A DNA stretch of 6,133 nt from Bacteroidales bacterium (GCA_017429205.1 JAFRPH010000053.1:1-6133); one strand, 5' to 3'; positions 1 to 5,773 are shown, numbered from the stretch's first letter. The notes: a model not told the origin generated them from the sequence alone. Translations and numbers: made by a program.

Positions 1-139
1 CGCCGGTTACGGTCGTCGAGGTCGGGCTCACGGTCTGGCCCTCACGGCTGCCGTTGAGGTAGGTCAGGGTGACTTCCGGGACAACGTACTCGCCGGTGTA
101 GTCCGCAGTCACGTCGCTCATCGAAAAGCTGAGCTGCGC
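1..139 (-). repeat. Divergent module C6, start only (residues 1876-1921 and beyond)
   Basis: It begins L-S-F-S-M-S-D-V-T-A-D-Y-T-G-E-Y-V-V-P-E-V-T-L-T-Y-style sequence (Y-T-G plus V-P-E-V), like the Y-N-G-A-V-Q-I-P start of module C1. The window ends inside it at T-V-T-G. Confidence 0.6.
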
Positions 140-3100
140 CGGCTCGACCGTGATCATGCCGAAGGAGACTTCGCCGATCTCATACTTGTCCTGCAGGTCC
201 GTACGGATCGGGCCCGGCGTGAAGGTCGCGTCCACGGTGCCCACGTTCCGCAAGGCTTCCACATTGGAATACGAGATCTGGGTGCCGGGATTCTCCGAAC
301 CGCGGGCGCCCTGGTAGTAGATGTGGGCGCTGTGGTAGGTACCGTCATAGATGAAGGTCTCGCTGACCGACCACATATTGATCTTATCCTTGGCCAGCGT
401 CAGCGTGCCCTCGACAAGGGACACATTGGTGAAGAAGGCCGTCACGTCCTCGCCGTTGCCGTCGGTGATGGTGTAGGACGCGATCGTGTTGGGGGAGGAT
501 CCGCCCACGGTCTGCTCGCCGGTGACCTCGGCGGTCAGGGTGAAGCCCGCGGGCAGGCCCTCCACCGTGTATTCGGCCTTCCTCAGCCCGAAGGGAGAGT
601 ACACGCCGCTAGCGTCCGCGGAGGTGACGGTGATCGGGGTATCGTTGGGCGTCACGGTGAGTGTTCCTGCGACGGTCGTGACGTTCGGGAAGCGATCGGT
701 CACGTCGTTGCCGCCGGCATCCAGAATCGTGTAGGCTGTGACGGTGTTCTCGCTGCTGCCCACCGCTGTCCGGCTGCCGGATGCGGTACCGGTGCAGGTG
801 TAGCCGGACGGCAGGCCCGCGGCGGTCACGCCGGCGGCGGTCAGCGGCGTGCCGTCATAGAGCTTGGAGGCCGAGTCGGCTGTGACGGTGACCGTTCCGC
901 TGAAGGAAATGGTATAGCTGCTGTTGTTTCCGAAGTAGACGAAGTGGAAGTTGTCGGGGTTGCCCGACACAATGCTGCCGGATGTCGTGACGGTGTGGGA
1001 CCCGATGCCGTTTTCCGCCCATCCACTGGAAGTCACGATGACCTCGTCCCCCGAGAACAGCGTGAAATGTGCCGTGATGACCCCGTCCGCATAGCTGAAG
1101 TCATCCGGGGTGATATACTCGCCGCCTTTGAGGCTGTTCTGATACTGCAGCCTGAGATCATTCTGCGTCGGCGTCACCGGCGCGGCGCTGAGGTCCCTGC
1201 TCATACGGTTGGCCGCCGGATAGACGTGGAGGCTCATTCGAGCGACGGTAAAGGTAACGGTGTCTCTGGTCCAGGTGATGCTGTAGTTGGCGGCATTGGT
1301 CGAACCCACGCCCGTGACCGCGCTGTGGGAGATCGTGTAGGTCCCGACGTCGCGGCAGCCGTCAAGAACGATGGCCAGGCTGTCGCCCCAGCCCCAGTCG
1401 ATATGCCAGTGACAGTGCGGATCCGTGGTTGACTGAGGCTCACGAATGAGCTCGAAGTCCGGATTCGGGCTGGTGACGTTCACGGCGACGCCCTGGAATT
1501 CTCCGTAATAAGGATACGAGCCGTTTTCCATGCTGAGTGTCACCGGCAGGGGATCCACGGTCAGGGTGCCGAGCTCCTCGGTCACGGAGTAGTTGTCGGG
1601 GTTCCAACCGTTCCAGTCGCTGATGACATAGGTGTTGTCGGTGCTGCCCGCGTCGGTGATCGTGCCGGTGGCCGAGATTACGATGGATTCGCTTCCCGGG
1701 AAGCCGGTGACAGTCACCTCGTCGCAGGTCAGCGGCGTGCCGTCGAAGACCTTTGTCGCCGAGCCGGTGGTGATGGTGATCGGAGCGGGATGCACGGTCA
1801 GTGTTCCGCCGCTCACAGTGAGATCGAAGTTGTTCGGATTACCGTAGGTAAACCCGTAGCTTACGAAGGACAGTTCCGTGATGCACGCGTCCTTGCTCTT
1901 GGCGGTCACTCTGAACACCATTGACAGCCGCGCTCCCGGCAGATTCACCGCATACATGCTGTCGCCGAGGAACTCCGCGGTGAAGTCCGCGTCGCAGGTG
2001 ACGCTCACGTCCACGAAATGGTATGCGTTATCGAAGGTATACTCGGTGTCGAGAATGTCGACAGATATGGCGATGGGGCTTACGGTCAGCGTGCCGAGCT
2101 TCTCGGTGAGCGTGTAGTTGGTGCTCTTGACTGTGCCCCAGTCGATGGAGTAGGCGTTGCTCACCGTGCCCGCGTCGGTGATCGTGCCGGTGGCGGTGAC
2201 GGTGACTTTGTCTTCATCCGCGGGGACCAGGCCGGTCACGGTGACCGGGGCGGTCAGGGCCGTGCCGTCGTAGGCCTTTTCGGCCGAAGCGGTGGTGATC
2301 GTCAGCGGAGCGGGCTTCACGGTCAGGGTGCCGTCCACATAGGTGATATTGGTGAAATAGGAGGTGGGGTCTCCCGCCGCTTCGGGATCCAGGACCTCGA
2401 AGTACGGATGGAGAGCCTTTGTCACGGCGTCGGAGGCATAGAATTCGCAGTCCGCCATGTATTCGATGCCCTCGGGCAGACCTTCCACGGTGACACCGAC
2501 CCAGCCGCCGATCTCCTCGCCGTCATATACCTTGGTGTAGTCTCCGGCGGTGACGGTGATCGGTGTGCTGTTCGCGGTCACGGTCAGCGTGCCGTTCACG
2601 GCGGTGATGTCGGTGAAGAAGGCGGTGACATCGGTGCCCTTTCCGTCGCGGATGGTGATGTCGCCGATCATGTTGTCGGTGCTGCCAGGGTCATGCTGCG
2701 CACCGCTGACGGCGGCCTCGCAGGTGAAGCCCGCCGGCAGGCCTTCCACGGTGAAGCTGCTGTCGGAGAGGGTTTTTCCGTCGTAGGGCCTGGAGACGGA
2801 GGCGGCGGTGACGGTGACCGGCGTGTCGTTGGCGGTGACCTCCAGGGTGCCGGTCGTGGCCGTGACGGCGTAATTGCCGCTCTTCACCTCGCCCCAGTCG
2901 ATGGTGTAGGTGTTCTCCGTCTTGCCCACCTCAGTGACGGTGCCGATGGGCGTGACGGTGATCACGTCGCCGTCCGCCGCGCCGGTCACGGTGACCTCGC
3001 CGCAGGTCAGCGGCGTGCCGTCATAGGGCTTGGCGGCCGAACCGGTGACGATGGTCAGCACGGCAGGCTCAACGGTCAGCGCAGCGCCGCTGAAGGACAT

Positions 3101-5764
3101 GTCGAAATCGGCGATGTTCCCGGAGGACGTGCTCACGGTGCCCGTGAGGGTGTAGCTGCCCACGTCCGTTCCCATGCCGGAGATCGTGATCTCCACGGTG
3201 TCGCCCGTGAAGAGCGTGAAGCCGAACCGGGCGGACTGCACATTCGCGAGCGGCACGGGATCCGTGCCGGCCAGGAGGAGACGGTTCTGCCTGCTGAGGC
3301 GGACGCCGGTGACGGCTTCTCCCGCATGGCTGCCGTTCTGATAGGTGACCGTGGGGGAGGGGATCTGGACGGCGCCGTTGTAGGTCACACTGGCGCCGCC
3401 GAAATTGACGGCCAGGGACAGGGCTTCCACCCTGAGAGTGCCGAGGGTCTCGGATGTCACCGTGTAGTTTTCGGCCTTCGCGGTGCCCCATTCGATGGCA
3501 TAGGTATTGTCGCTTTCACCCGCGCCGGTCTGCGAACCTGTGGCGCTGATCCCGGCGGTCTCATCGGCGATCAAGCCGGTGAGCGTGGCCTCCTCGGCGG
3601 TCAGGGGCGTGCCGTCGTAGACCTTCTCCGCGGAACCGGTAGTGACGGTGAGCGGGGCCGGGCTGACGGTCAGCGTGCCGGATTCCACACGCACGCGCGG
3701 GAACTGGGCGGTGACATCCGTGCCCTCCGCGTCATAGATCGTGTAGGAGGTCACCTTGTTCTCGCCTTCGCCGGCGTCGGTCTGGCTGCCCGCGACGGTC
3801 GTCATCATGGTGAAGCCCGCCGGGAGTCCCACGGCCTGCACGGAGAAATTCGTCAGGGGCGTGCCGTCATAGACCTTCTCCGCGGAGCCGGCGGTCAGGG
3901 TCACCCAGCCCTCGTAGAGGGGGAGGACCTTCAGGGTGCCCAGGTCTTCCTTGAGGATATAGTTGTCGGGGTTCGTGCCGCCCCAGTCGATCTCGTAGGT
4001 GTTGTCACTCTCGCCGGGCTCGGTCTGACTGCCGGTGGCGGTGATCACGACGGAGGACGGGATGCGCACCGGGGTGAAGTGCGCCTCATCGCTGCCGAGG
4101 GCGCGGCCGGTGTAGTTCGTGATGCCGGAGTCGATGGTGATGCGCACGTTCGTGCTGTCGATCATCAGGGCATCTTCGTCCTGCGCGGGGATCATCAGGC
4201 CGCTCTGTTCCACCAGCTCGGTCCCGCCTTCGATCTCGGGCAGGGCCGCGATCCGCTCCGCGAGCAGCTCGGGATCCCAGCCCGTGTCCTCGCAGGCCTG
4301 GGCCATCAGTTCCGGGTTGGCCGCGTAAAGGCGGAGGATCTCGTCGGGGAGCTCCTCCACGGTCATCGTCTCGACCTGGAATTCGATGCTCTCCCGGCTG
4401 TCCTCGTTGTTCAGGCGGACGGTCAGGCGCTGGCCGGCGAAGAGCTCGATCTCCTGCGTCTCGCCGGTGATGGGGTTGGAGCCGTGCACCCAGAGCACGC
4501 CGCTGGCGGCGTACATGGTCTCACTGCCGATGGAGGTGGTCGTGATGATGGAGGTGTTGCGCCAGGTGGGCTCGCCGCTCACATAGCCGGGCACGGTGCG
4601 GATCTCCGCCTCCGGGCAGGTCAGCGGTTCGCCGTCGTAGATCTTCTCGGCGCTGCCGGTCCATATGGTCAGCGGCGCGGGGTCCACGGTGAGCACGCCG
4701 TCCACGGTCTCGATGCTCGGGAAGTGGGAGGTGACGTTCTCGCCCTCGGCGTTGAAGATGCTGTATCCGGCGATCGAGTTGGTGCTGCTGCCCGCGTCGG
4801 TCTGGGAGCCCTTCGCGGCCACGTGGATGCTGAAGGCCGAGGGCAGGCCGTAGACCAGGACGTCGGATGAACGTGTCAGCGGCGATGCATCGTAGAGCTT
4901 GCTCGCGCTCTGGGCGACCAGGGTGACCGTGCCGGTCCAGCTCCAGTCGCCGTCCGCGGGGAAGGACATCTCATTGCCGACCGTCGGCGGCTGATCTTCC
5001 GGGGGCTGGGCCTCACCGGTGGAGGCTTCCTCCCCGAGAAGCGTCTCGTCGAGGAAGTCCGTGGCGGTCGTGATGCGGTCAATCAGGACGGGACTGGCTG
5101 CGACCTGCTCGAGGACGAAGCCCTCCACGTCGGCCGGGGTCATAACCGTGACGACGGGGGTGCTGTCGGCCGCGCTCTGCGGCTGCGCCGGGATCACGGC
5201 CTTCTGTCCGGCCGGGAGATCCATCAGACGGTGCGCTTCGGAACTGTCGGTGTAGCTGAGGTGGGCGACGCCCTCCAGCACGCCGAAGACCGCGGCGGGC
5301 TTGTCCGACGCGTCGGGCGTGAACTGCGCGAACACGACGGTGCCGCGGATGCCGGCGGTCATGGTGGAGACCTCGATGTCGAGCGACTCGTTCTCCGTCA
5401 GCTTCTGCTGCACGTCGAGCATCAGGGTGCCCTGCCGGAGGGTCAGCCTGGTGTGGCCGCCCTCCTTGAAGAACTCCACGCGCGTATCGGCGCCGAGAAT
5501 GACGGTCCGACCGTCGTCCAGGCCGACCGTGGCGGAGCTGTCCGCGCCGGTCGACATGGCCTCACCGCTGTTGAAACGTGCGTTCTCCAGCACAAAGCGC
5601 GCGTTCCCGGCGGCATCGGTGATTTCCACGGTGCCTTCGTACGCGAGCAGGCGCATGGTGGCGGCGGTGTACTCCTCCGCCGACACGGACGCGCAGACCG
5701 ACAGCCCGACGATCAGCGCGAGCAGGACGGTCAGGTGTCTCAGAAAGGTGCTTTTTGCTTTCAT
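1..5764 (-). CDS. Giant secreted FecR-domain / YDG-repeat surface protein, 3' end missing
   Basis: The frame runs from ATG at 5764-5762 to the window edge without a stop (1,921 complete codons), so the C-terminus and any LPXTG, SLH or other anchor are not visible. The order is signal peptide (1-29), FecR-type domain (about 36-191), acidic Pro-rich linker (192-277), then about 1,640 residues of repeat modules. Eleven full and one partial module belong to the YDG family (Y-D-G-T-P-L-T near the start, G-T-L-T-V at the end); six further modules are more divergent. The start is supported by GGAGGA nine bases upstream and by the signal peptide that follows at once. Proteins of this plan in Clostridia are usually annotated as FecR domain-containing or YDG domain-containing. 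The role is unknown; a cell-wall-associated stalk, adhesin or matrix protein is inference. It need not act in iron signalling as Gram-negative FecR does. It is probably transcribed alone from the promoter near 5909-5937. Confidence 0.95.
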   Translation of the reverse strand, partial: MKAKSTFLRHLTVLLALIVGLSVCASVSAEEYTAATMRLLAYEGTVEITDAAGNARFVLENARFNSGEAMSTGADSSATVGLDDGRTVILGADTRVEFFKEGGHTRLTLRQGTLMLDVQQKLTENESLDIEVSTMTAGIRGTVVFAQFTPDASDKPAAVFGVLEGVAHLSYTDSSEAHRLMDLPAGQKAVIPAQPQSAADSTPVVTVMTPADVEGFVLEQVAASPVLIDRITTATDFLDETLLGEEASTGEAQPPEDQPPTVGNEMSFPADGDWSWTGTVTLVAQSASKLYDASPLTRSSDVLVYGLPSAFSIHVAAKGSQTDAGSSTNSIAGYSIFNAEGENVTSHFPSIETVDGVLTVDPAPLTIWTGSAEKIYDGEPLTCPEAEIRTVPGYVSGEPTWRNTSIITTTSIGSETMYAASGVLWVHGSNPITGETQEIELFAGQRLTVRLNNEDSRESIEFQVETMTVEELPDEILRLYAANPELMAQACEDTGWDPELLAERIAALPEIEGGTELVEQSGLMIPAQDEDALMIDSTNVRITIDSGITNYTGRALGSDEAHFTPVRIPSSVVITATGSQTEPGESDNTYEIDWGGTNPDNYILKEDLGTLKVLPLYEGWVTLTAGSAEKVYDGTPLTNFSVQAVGLPAGFTMMTTVAGSQTDAGEGENKVTSYTIYDAEGTDVTAQFPRVRVESGTLTVSPAPLTVTTGSAEKVYDGTPLTAEEATLTGLIADETAGISATGSQTGAGESDNTYAIEWGTAKAENYTVTSETLGTLRVEALSLAVNFGGASVTYNGAVQIPSPTVTYQNGSHAGEAVTGVRLSRQNRLLLAGTDPVPLANVQSARFGFTLFTGDTVEITISGMGTDVGSYTLTGTVSTSSGNIADFDMSFSGAALTVEPAVLTIVTGSAAKPYDGTPLTCGEVTVTGAADGDVITVTPIGTVTEVGKTENTYTIDWGEVKSGNYAVTATTGTLEVTANDTPVTVTAASVSRPYDGKTLSDSSFTVEGLPAGFTCEAAVSGAQHDPGSTDNMIGDITIRDGKGTDVTAFFTDITAVNGTLTVTANSTPITVTAGDYTKVYDGEEIGGWVGVTVEGLPEGIEYMADCEFYASDAVTKALHPYFEVLDPEAAGDPTSYFTNITYVDGTLTVKPAPLTITTASAEKAYDGTALTAPVTVTGLVPADEDKVTVTATGTITDAGTVSNAYSIDWGTVKSTNYTLTEKLGTLTVSPIAISVDILDTEYTFDNAYHFVDVSVTCDADFTAEFLGDSMYAVNLPGARLSMVFRVTAKSKDACITELSFVSYGFTYGNPNNFDLTVSGGTLTVHPAPITITTGSATKVFDGTPLTCDEVTVTGFPGSESIVISATGTITDAGSTDNTYVISDWNGWNPDNYSVTEELGTLTVDPLPVTLSMENGSYPYYGEFQGVAVNVTSPNPDFELIREPQSTTDPHCHWHIDWGWGDSLAIVLDGCRDVGTYTISHSAVTGVGSTNAANYSITWTRDTVTFTVARMSLHVYPAANRMSRDLSAAPVTPTQNDLRLQYQNSLKGGEYITPDDFSYADGVITAHFTLFSGDEVIVTSSGWAENGIGSHTVTTSGSIVSGNPDNFHFVYFGNNSSYTISFSGTVTVTADSASKLYDGTPLTAAGVTAAGLPSGYTCTGTASGSRTAVGSSENTVTAYTILDAGGNDVTDRFPNVTTVAGTLTVTPNDTPITVTSADASGVYSPFGLRKAEYTVEGLPAGFTLTAEVTGEQTVGGSSPNTIASYTITDGNGEDVTAFFTNVSLVEGTLTLAKDKINMWSVSETFIYDGTYHSAHIYYQGARGSENPGTQISYSNVEALRNVGTVDATFTPGPIRTDLQDKYEIGEVSFGMITVEPAQLSFSMSDVTADYTGEYVVPEVTLTYLNGSREGQTVSPTSTTVTG
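140..385 (-). repeat. Divergent module C5, Y-D-G-T-Y-H type (residues 1794-1875)
   Basis: It begins S-E-T-F-I-Y-D-G-T-Y-H-S, then a long strand region, R-N-V-G-T-V-D-A-T-F (a common closing pattern of bacterial Ig-like modules), Y-E-I-G and I-T-V-E-P-A. The Y-D-G sits in a different context from the main family, so it is probably a related but separate module type. Confidence 0.65.
386..634 (-). repeat. YDG-family repeat 11, type B with lost Y-D-G (residues 1711-1793)
   Basis: The front reads A-D-A-S-G-V-Y-S-P-F-G-L, so only the Tyr of Y-D-G survives. The rest is a good type B module: V-E-G-L-P-A-G-F-T, G-G-S-S-P-N-T-I, D-V-T-A-F-F-T-N-V and E-G-T-L-T-L. Confidence 0.82.
635..892 (-). repeat. 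YDG-family repeat 10, type B (residues 1625-1710)
   Basis: It has D-S-A-S-K-L-Y-D-G-T-P-L-T, G-L-P-S-G-Y-T-C, V-G-S-S-E-N-T-V, D-V-T-D-R-F-P and A-G-T-L-T-V. It is complete and resembles repeat 1 in its S-A-S-K-L-Y-D start. Confidence 0.88.
893..1237 (-). repeat. Divergent module C4 (residues 1510-1624)
   Basis: There is no Y-D-G signature. The module holds L-Q-Y-Q-N-S, F-T-L-F-S-G-D-E-V-I-V-T-S-S-G and G-S-H-T-V-T-T, matching the core of C1. It closes with S-Y-T-I-S-F-S-G and leads straight into repeat 10. Confidence 0.65.
1238..1546 (-). repeat. Divergent module C3 with a His/Trp/Cys-rich loop (residues 1407-1509)
   Basis: It opens Y-P-Y-Y-G-E-F and includes D-P-H-C-H-W-H-I-D-W-G-W-G-D (1448-1461), with a second cysteine at 1470 in D-G-C-R-D-V-G-T-Y-T-I. 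The D-V-G-T-Y-T part matches D-V-G-S-Y-T of C1, so the same fold is likely. It ends V-T-F-T-V. Confidence 0.65.
1547..1780 (-). repeat. YDG-family repeat 9, type A (residues 1329-1406)
   Basis: It has G-S-A-T-K-V-F-D-G-T-P-L-T-C (Phe for Tyr), A-T-G-T-I-T-D-A-G-S-T-D-N-T-Y, then I-S-D-W-N-G-W-N-P-D-N-Y, a variant of I-D-W-G with an extra Trp, and E-E-L-G-T-L-T-V. Confidence 0.88.
1781..2074 (-). repeat. Divergent module C2 (residues 1231-1328)
   Basis: It lacks Y-D-G; the equivalent place reads E-Y-T-F-D-N-A-Y-H. It has two cysteines (V-T-C-D-A-D and K-D-A-C-I-T) and ends with G-N-P-N-N-F-D-L-T-V-S-G-G-T-L-T-V, echoing the G-N-P-D-N-F of module C4. Confidence 0.65.
2075..2305 (-). repeat. 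YDG-family repeat 8, type A (residues 1154-1230)
   Basis: It has A-S-A-E-K-A-Y-D-G-T-A-L-T, V-T-V-T-G-L, A-T-G-T-I-T-D-A-G, N-A-Y-S-I-D-W-G, N-Y-T-L-T-E-K-L-G-T-L-T-V. This is one of the copies closest to the type A consensus. Confidence 0.9.
2306..2560 (-). repeat. YDG-family repeat 7, divergent type B (residues 1069-1153)
   Basis: It begins G-D-Y-T-K-V-Y-D-G-E-E-I and keeps G-L-P-E-G, T-S-Y-F-T-N-I and D-G-T-L-T-V. The central G-S-Q-T-D-A-G region is replaced by an unrelated stretch with M-A-D-C-E-F-Y-A-S-D. Confidence 0.82.
2561..2818 (-). repeat. YDG-family repeat 6, type B (residues 983-1068)
   Basis: It has S-V-S-R-P-Y-D-G-K-T-L, then G-L-P-A-G-F-T-C, G-A-Q-H-D-P-G-S-T-D-N, D-V-T-A-F-F and N-G-T-L-T-V. 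The joining strand T-A-N-D-T-P-V-T-V before it and T-A-N-S-T-P-I-T-V after it are near-copies. Confidence 0.88.
2819..3058 (-). repeat. YDG-family repeat 5, type A (residues 903-982)
   Basis: It has G-S-A-A-K-P-Y-D-G-T-P-L-T-C, then E-N-T-Y-T-I-D-W-G, G-N-Y-A-V-T and T-G-T-L-E-V. The usual G-S-Q-T-D-A-G is changed to G-T-V-T-E-V-G. Confidence 0.9.
3059..3427 (-). repeat. Divergent module C1 (residues 780-902)
   Basis: This longer module opens with V-T-Y-N-G-A-V-Q-I-P-S-P-T-V-T-Y, a Y-N-G variant of the YDG theme. It continues with F-T-L-F-T-G-D-T-V-E-I-T-I-S-G and D-V-G-S-Y-T-L, and closes with S-G-A-A-L-T-V. It shares the F-T-L-F-[TS]-G-D-x-V core with module C4. Confidence 0.7.
3428..3652 (-). 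repeat. YDG-family repeat 4, type A (residues 705-779)
   Basis: It has G-S-A-E-K-V-Y-D-G-T-P-L-T, then G-S-Q-T-G-A-G-E-S-D-N-T-Y, I-E-W-G, E-N-Y-T-V-T and L-G-T-L-R-V. It is complete. Confidence 0.9.
3600..3634. repeat. Direct DNA repeat, copy in YDG repeat 4
   Basis: This is the partner of 3852-3886, 34 of 35 bases identical. The other modules match in protein but differ more in codons, so this pair is either recently copied or recently converted. Confidence 0.85.
3653..3904 (-). repeat. YDG-family repeat 3, type B (residues 621-704)
   Basis: It has G-S-A-E-K-V-Y-D-G-T-P-L-T (626-638), G-L-P-A-G-F-T, G-S-Q-T-D-A-G, D-V-T-A-Q-F-P and S-G-T-L-T-V. Its DNA start is nearly identical to that of repeat 4. 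Confidence 0.9.
3852..3886. repeat. Direct DNA repeat, copy in YDG repeat 3
   Basis: These 35 bases, covering the codons from the first strand through Y-D-G-T-P-L-T, match 3600-3634 in repeat 4 with one difference (cat versus cgt at the Tyr codon, a synonymous change). Confidence 0.85.
3905..4147 (-). repeat. YDG-family repeat 2b, type A with degenerate start (residues 540-620)
   Basis: The front is a worn version of the signature, with N-Y-T-G-R-A-L (550-556) in place of Y-D-G-T-P-L. The back half is a textbook type A module: I-T-A-T-G-S-Q-T, D-N-T-Y-E-I-D-W-G (587-595), D-N-Y and L-G-T-L-K-V (608-613). A short linker rich in Glu, Met and Asp (513-539) separates it from the FecR-like segment. 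Confidence 0.7.
4229..4516 (-). other. FecR-like segment lodged between repeat parts (residues about 417-512)
   Basis: S-G-V-L-W-V-H-G (421-428), E-I-E-L-F-A-G-Q-R-L-T-V (438-449) and V-E-T-M-T-V-E-E-L (464-472) followed by A-A-N-P-E-L-M (481-487) line up in order and spacing with E-G-V-A-H-L, L-M-D-L-P-A-G-Q-K-A-V-I, V-T-V-M-T-P-A-D-V and A-A-S-P-V-L-I of residues 164-228. It therefore resembles the back half of the N-terminal FecR domain plus its trailing helix. The R-G-T hallmark is absent. The helical tail has Trp496, Cys491 and many acidic residues. The homology is judged by eye. Confidence 0.55.
4517..4672 (-). repeat. YDG-family repeat 2a, truncated front half (residues 365-416)
   Basis: It starts as a normal type A module, S-A-E-K-I-Y-D-G-E-P-L-T-C (371-383), and can be followed to about I-G-S-E-T (412-416), the counterpart of G-S-Q-T in intact modules. 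The rest of the module (N-T-Y-x-I-D-W-G and G-T-L-x-V) does not follow; FecR-like sequence comes instead. Confidence 0.65.
4673..4933 (-). repeat. YDG-family repeat 1, type B (residues 278-364)
   Basis: It opens S-A-S-K-L-Y-D-A-S-P-L-T, with Ala where the family has Gly (Y291-D-A), then G-L-P-S-A-F, G-S-Q-T-D-A-G-S-S, V-T-S-H-F-P and D-G-V-L-T-V. It is a complete type B module and the first after the linker. Confidence 0.85.
4934..5191 (-). other. Acidic, Pro-rich linker after the FecR domain (residues 192-277)
   Basis: It contains a probably helical segment V-M-T-P-A-D-V-E-G-F-V-L-E-Q-V (207-221), A-A-S-P-V-L-I-D-R-I (222-231), then a Glu/Pro-rich stretch ending Q-P-P-E-D-Q-P-P-T-V (253-262). 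The helical part has a related copy inside the split repeat at residues about 464-505, suggesting it belongs with the FecR domain as a unit. Confidence 0.6.
5192..5659 (-). other. FecR-type domain, residues about 36-191
   Basis: The segment begins T-M-R-L-L-A-Y-E-G-T-V-E-I-T (36-49), a typical opening for FecR-type domains of secreted clostridial proteins. It continues with L82-D-D-G-R-T-V-I-L-G-A-D-T-R-V-E (82-97), a strand-rich L-T-L-R-Q-G-T-L stretch (107-114), and the hallmark S-T-M-T-A-G-I-R-G-T-V (133-143), matching the family's T-x-x-x-x-V/I-R-G-T signature. The closing part is V-L-E-G-V-A (162-167) and L-P-A-G-Q-K-A-V-I (183-191). In Gram-negative bacteria FecR relays siderophore receptor signals to a sigma factor. 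Here the domain is outside the membrane with no visible partner, so its function is unknown. Confidence 0.82.
5678..5764 (-). other. Sec signal peptide, residues 1-29
   Basis: The N-terminus has basic residues (K2, K4, R9, H10), then a hydrophobic core L11-V23 (LTVLLALIVGLSV), then a small-residue cleavage site V27-S28-A29 before E30-E31. This fits signal peptidase I cleavage after A29. C24 is preceded by L-S-V, which lacks the small residue expected just before a lipobox cysteine, so a lipoprotein is less likely. Confidence 0.88.
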
Positions 5765-5773
5765 ATTCGATCT

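Noticed and set aside
323..1432. A 369-codon open frame on the plus strand
   Set aside because: Same reason: it is a shadow of the minus-strand gene, rich in Gly, Arg, Asp and Val, with no motif or start signal.
3069..3491. A 140-codon open frame on the minus strand in another frame
   Set aside because: It overlaps modules R4 and C1 of the real frame and is Arg/His/Pro-rich, as expected for an out-of-frame reading of GC-rich repeats.
2018..4870. A 950-codon open frame on the plus strand
   Set aside because: It is antisense to the repeat array. The translation is low-complexity Gly/Asp/His/Arg-rich with no fold-like pattern, and its openness follows from G/C-ending codons on the minus strand. 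It also has no ribosome binding site.
1..4933. CRISPR array or tandem DNA repeat
   Set aside because: The periodic similarity is at protein level in one uninterrupted reading frame, units are about 225-370 bases and diverged, and there are no short identical repeats with unique spacers.
5678..5764. Lipoprotein signal peptide with C24 as lipobox cysteine
   Set aside because: The residues before C24 are L-S-V, without Gly, Ala or Ser directly before the cysteine; V-S-A at 27-29 is a better signal peptidase I site.
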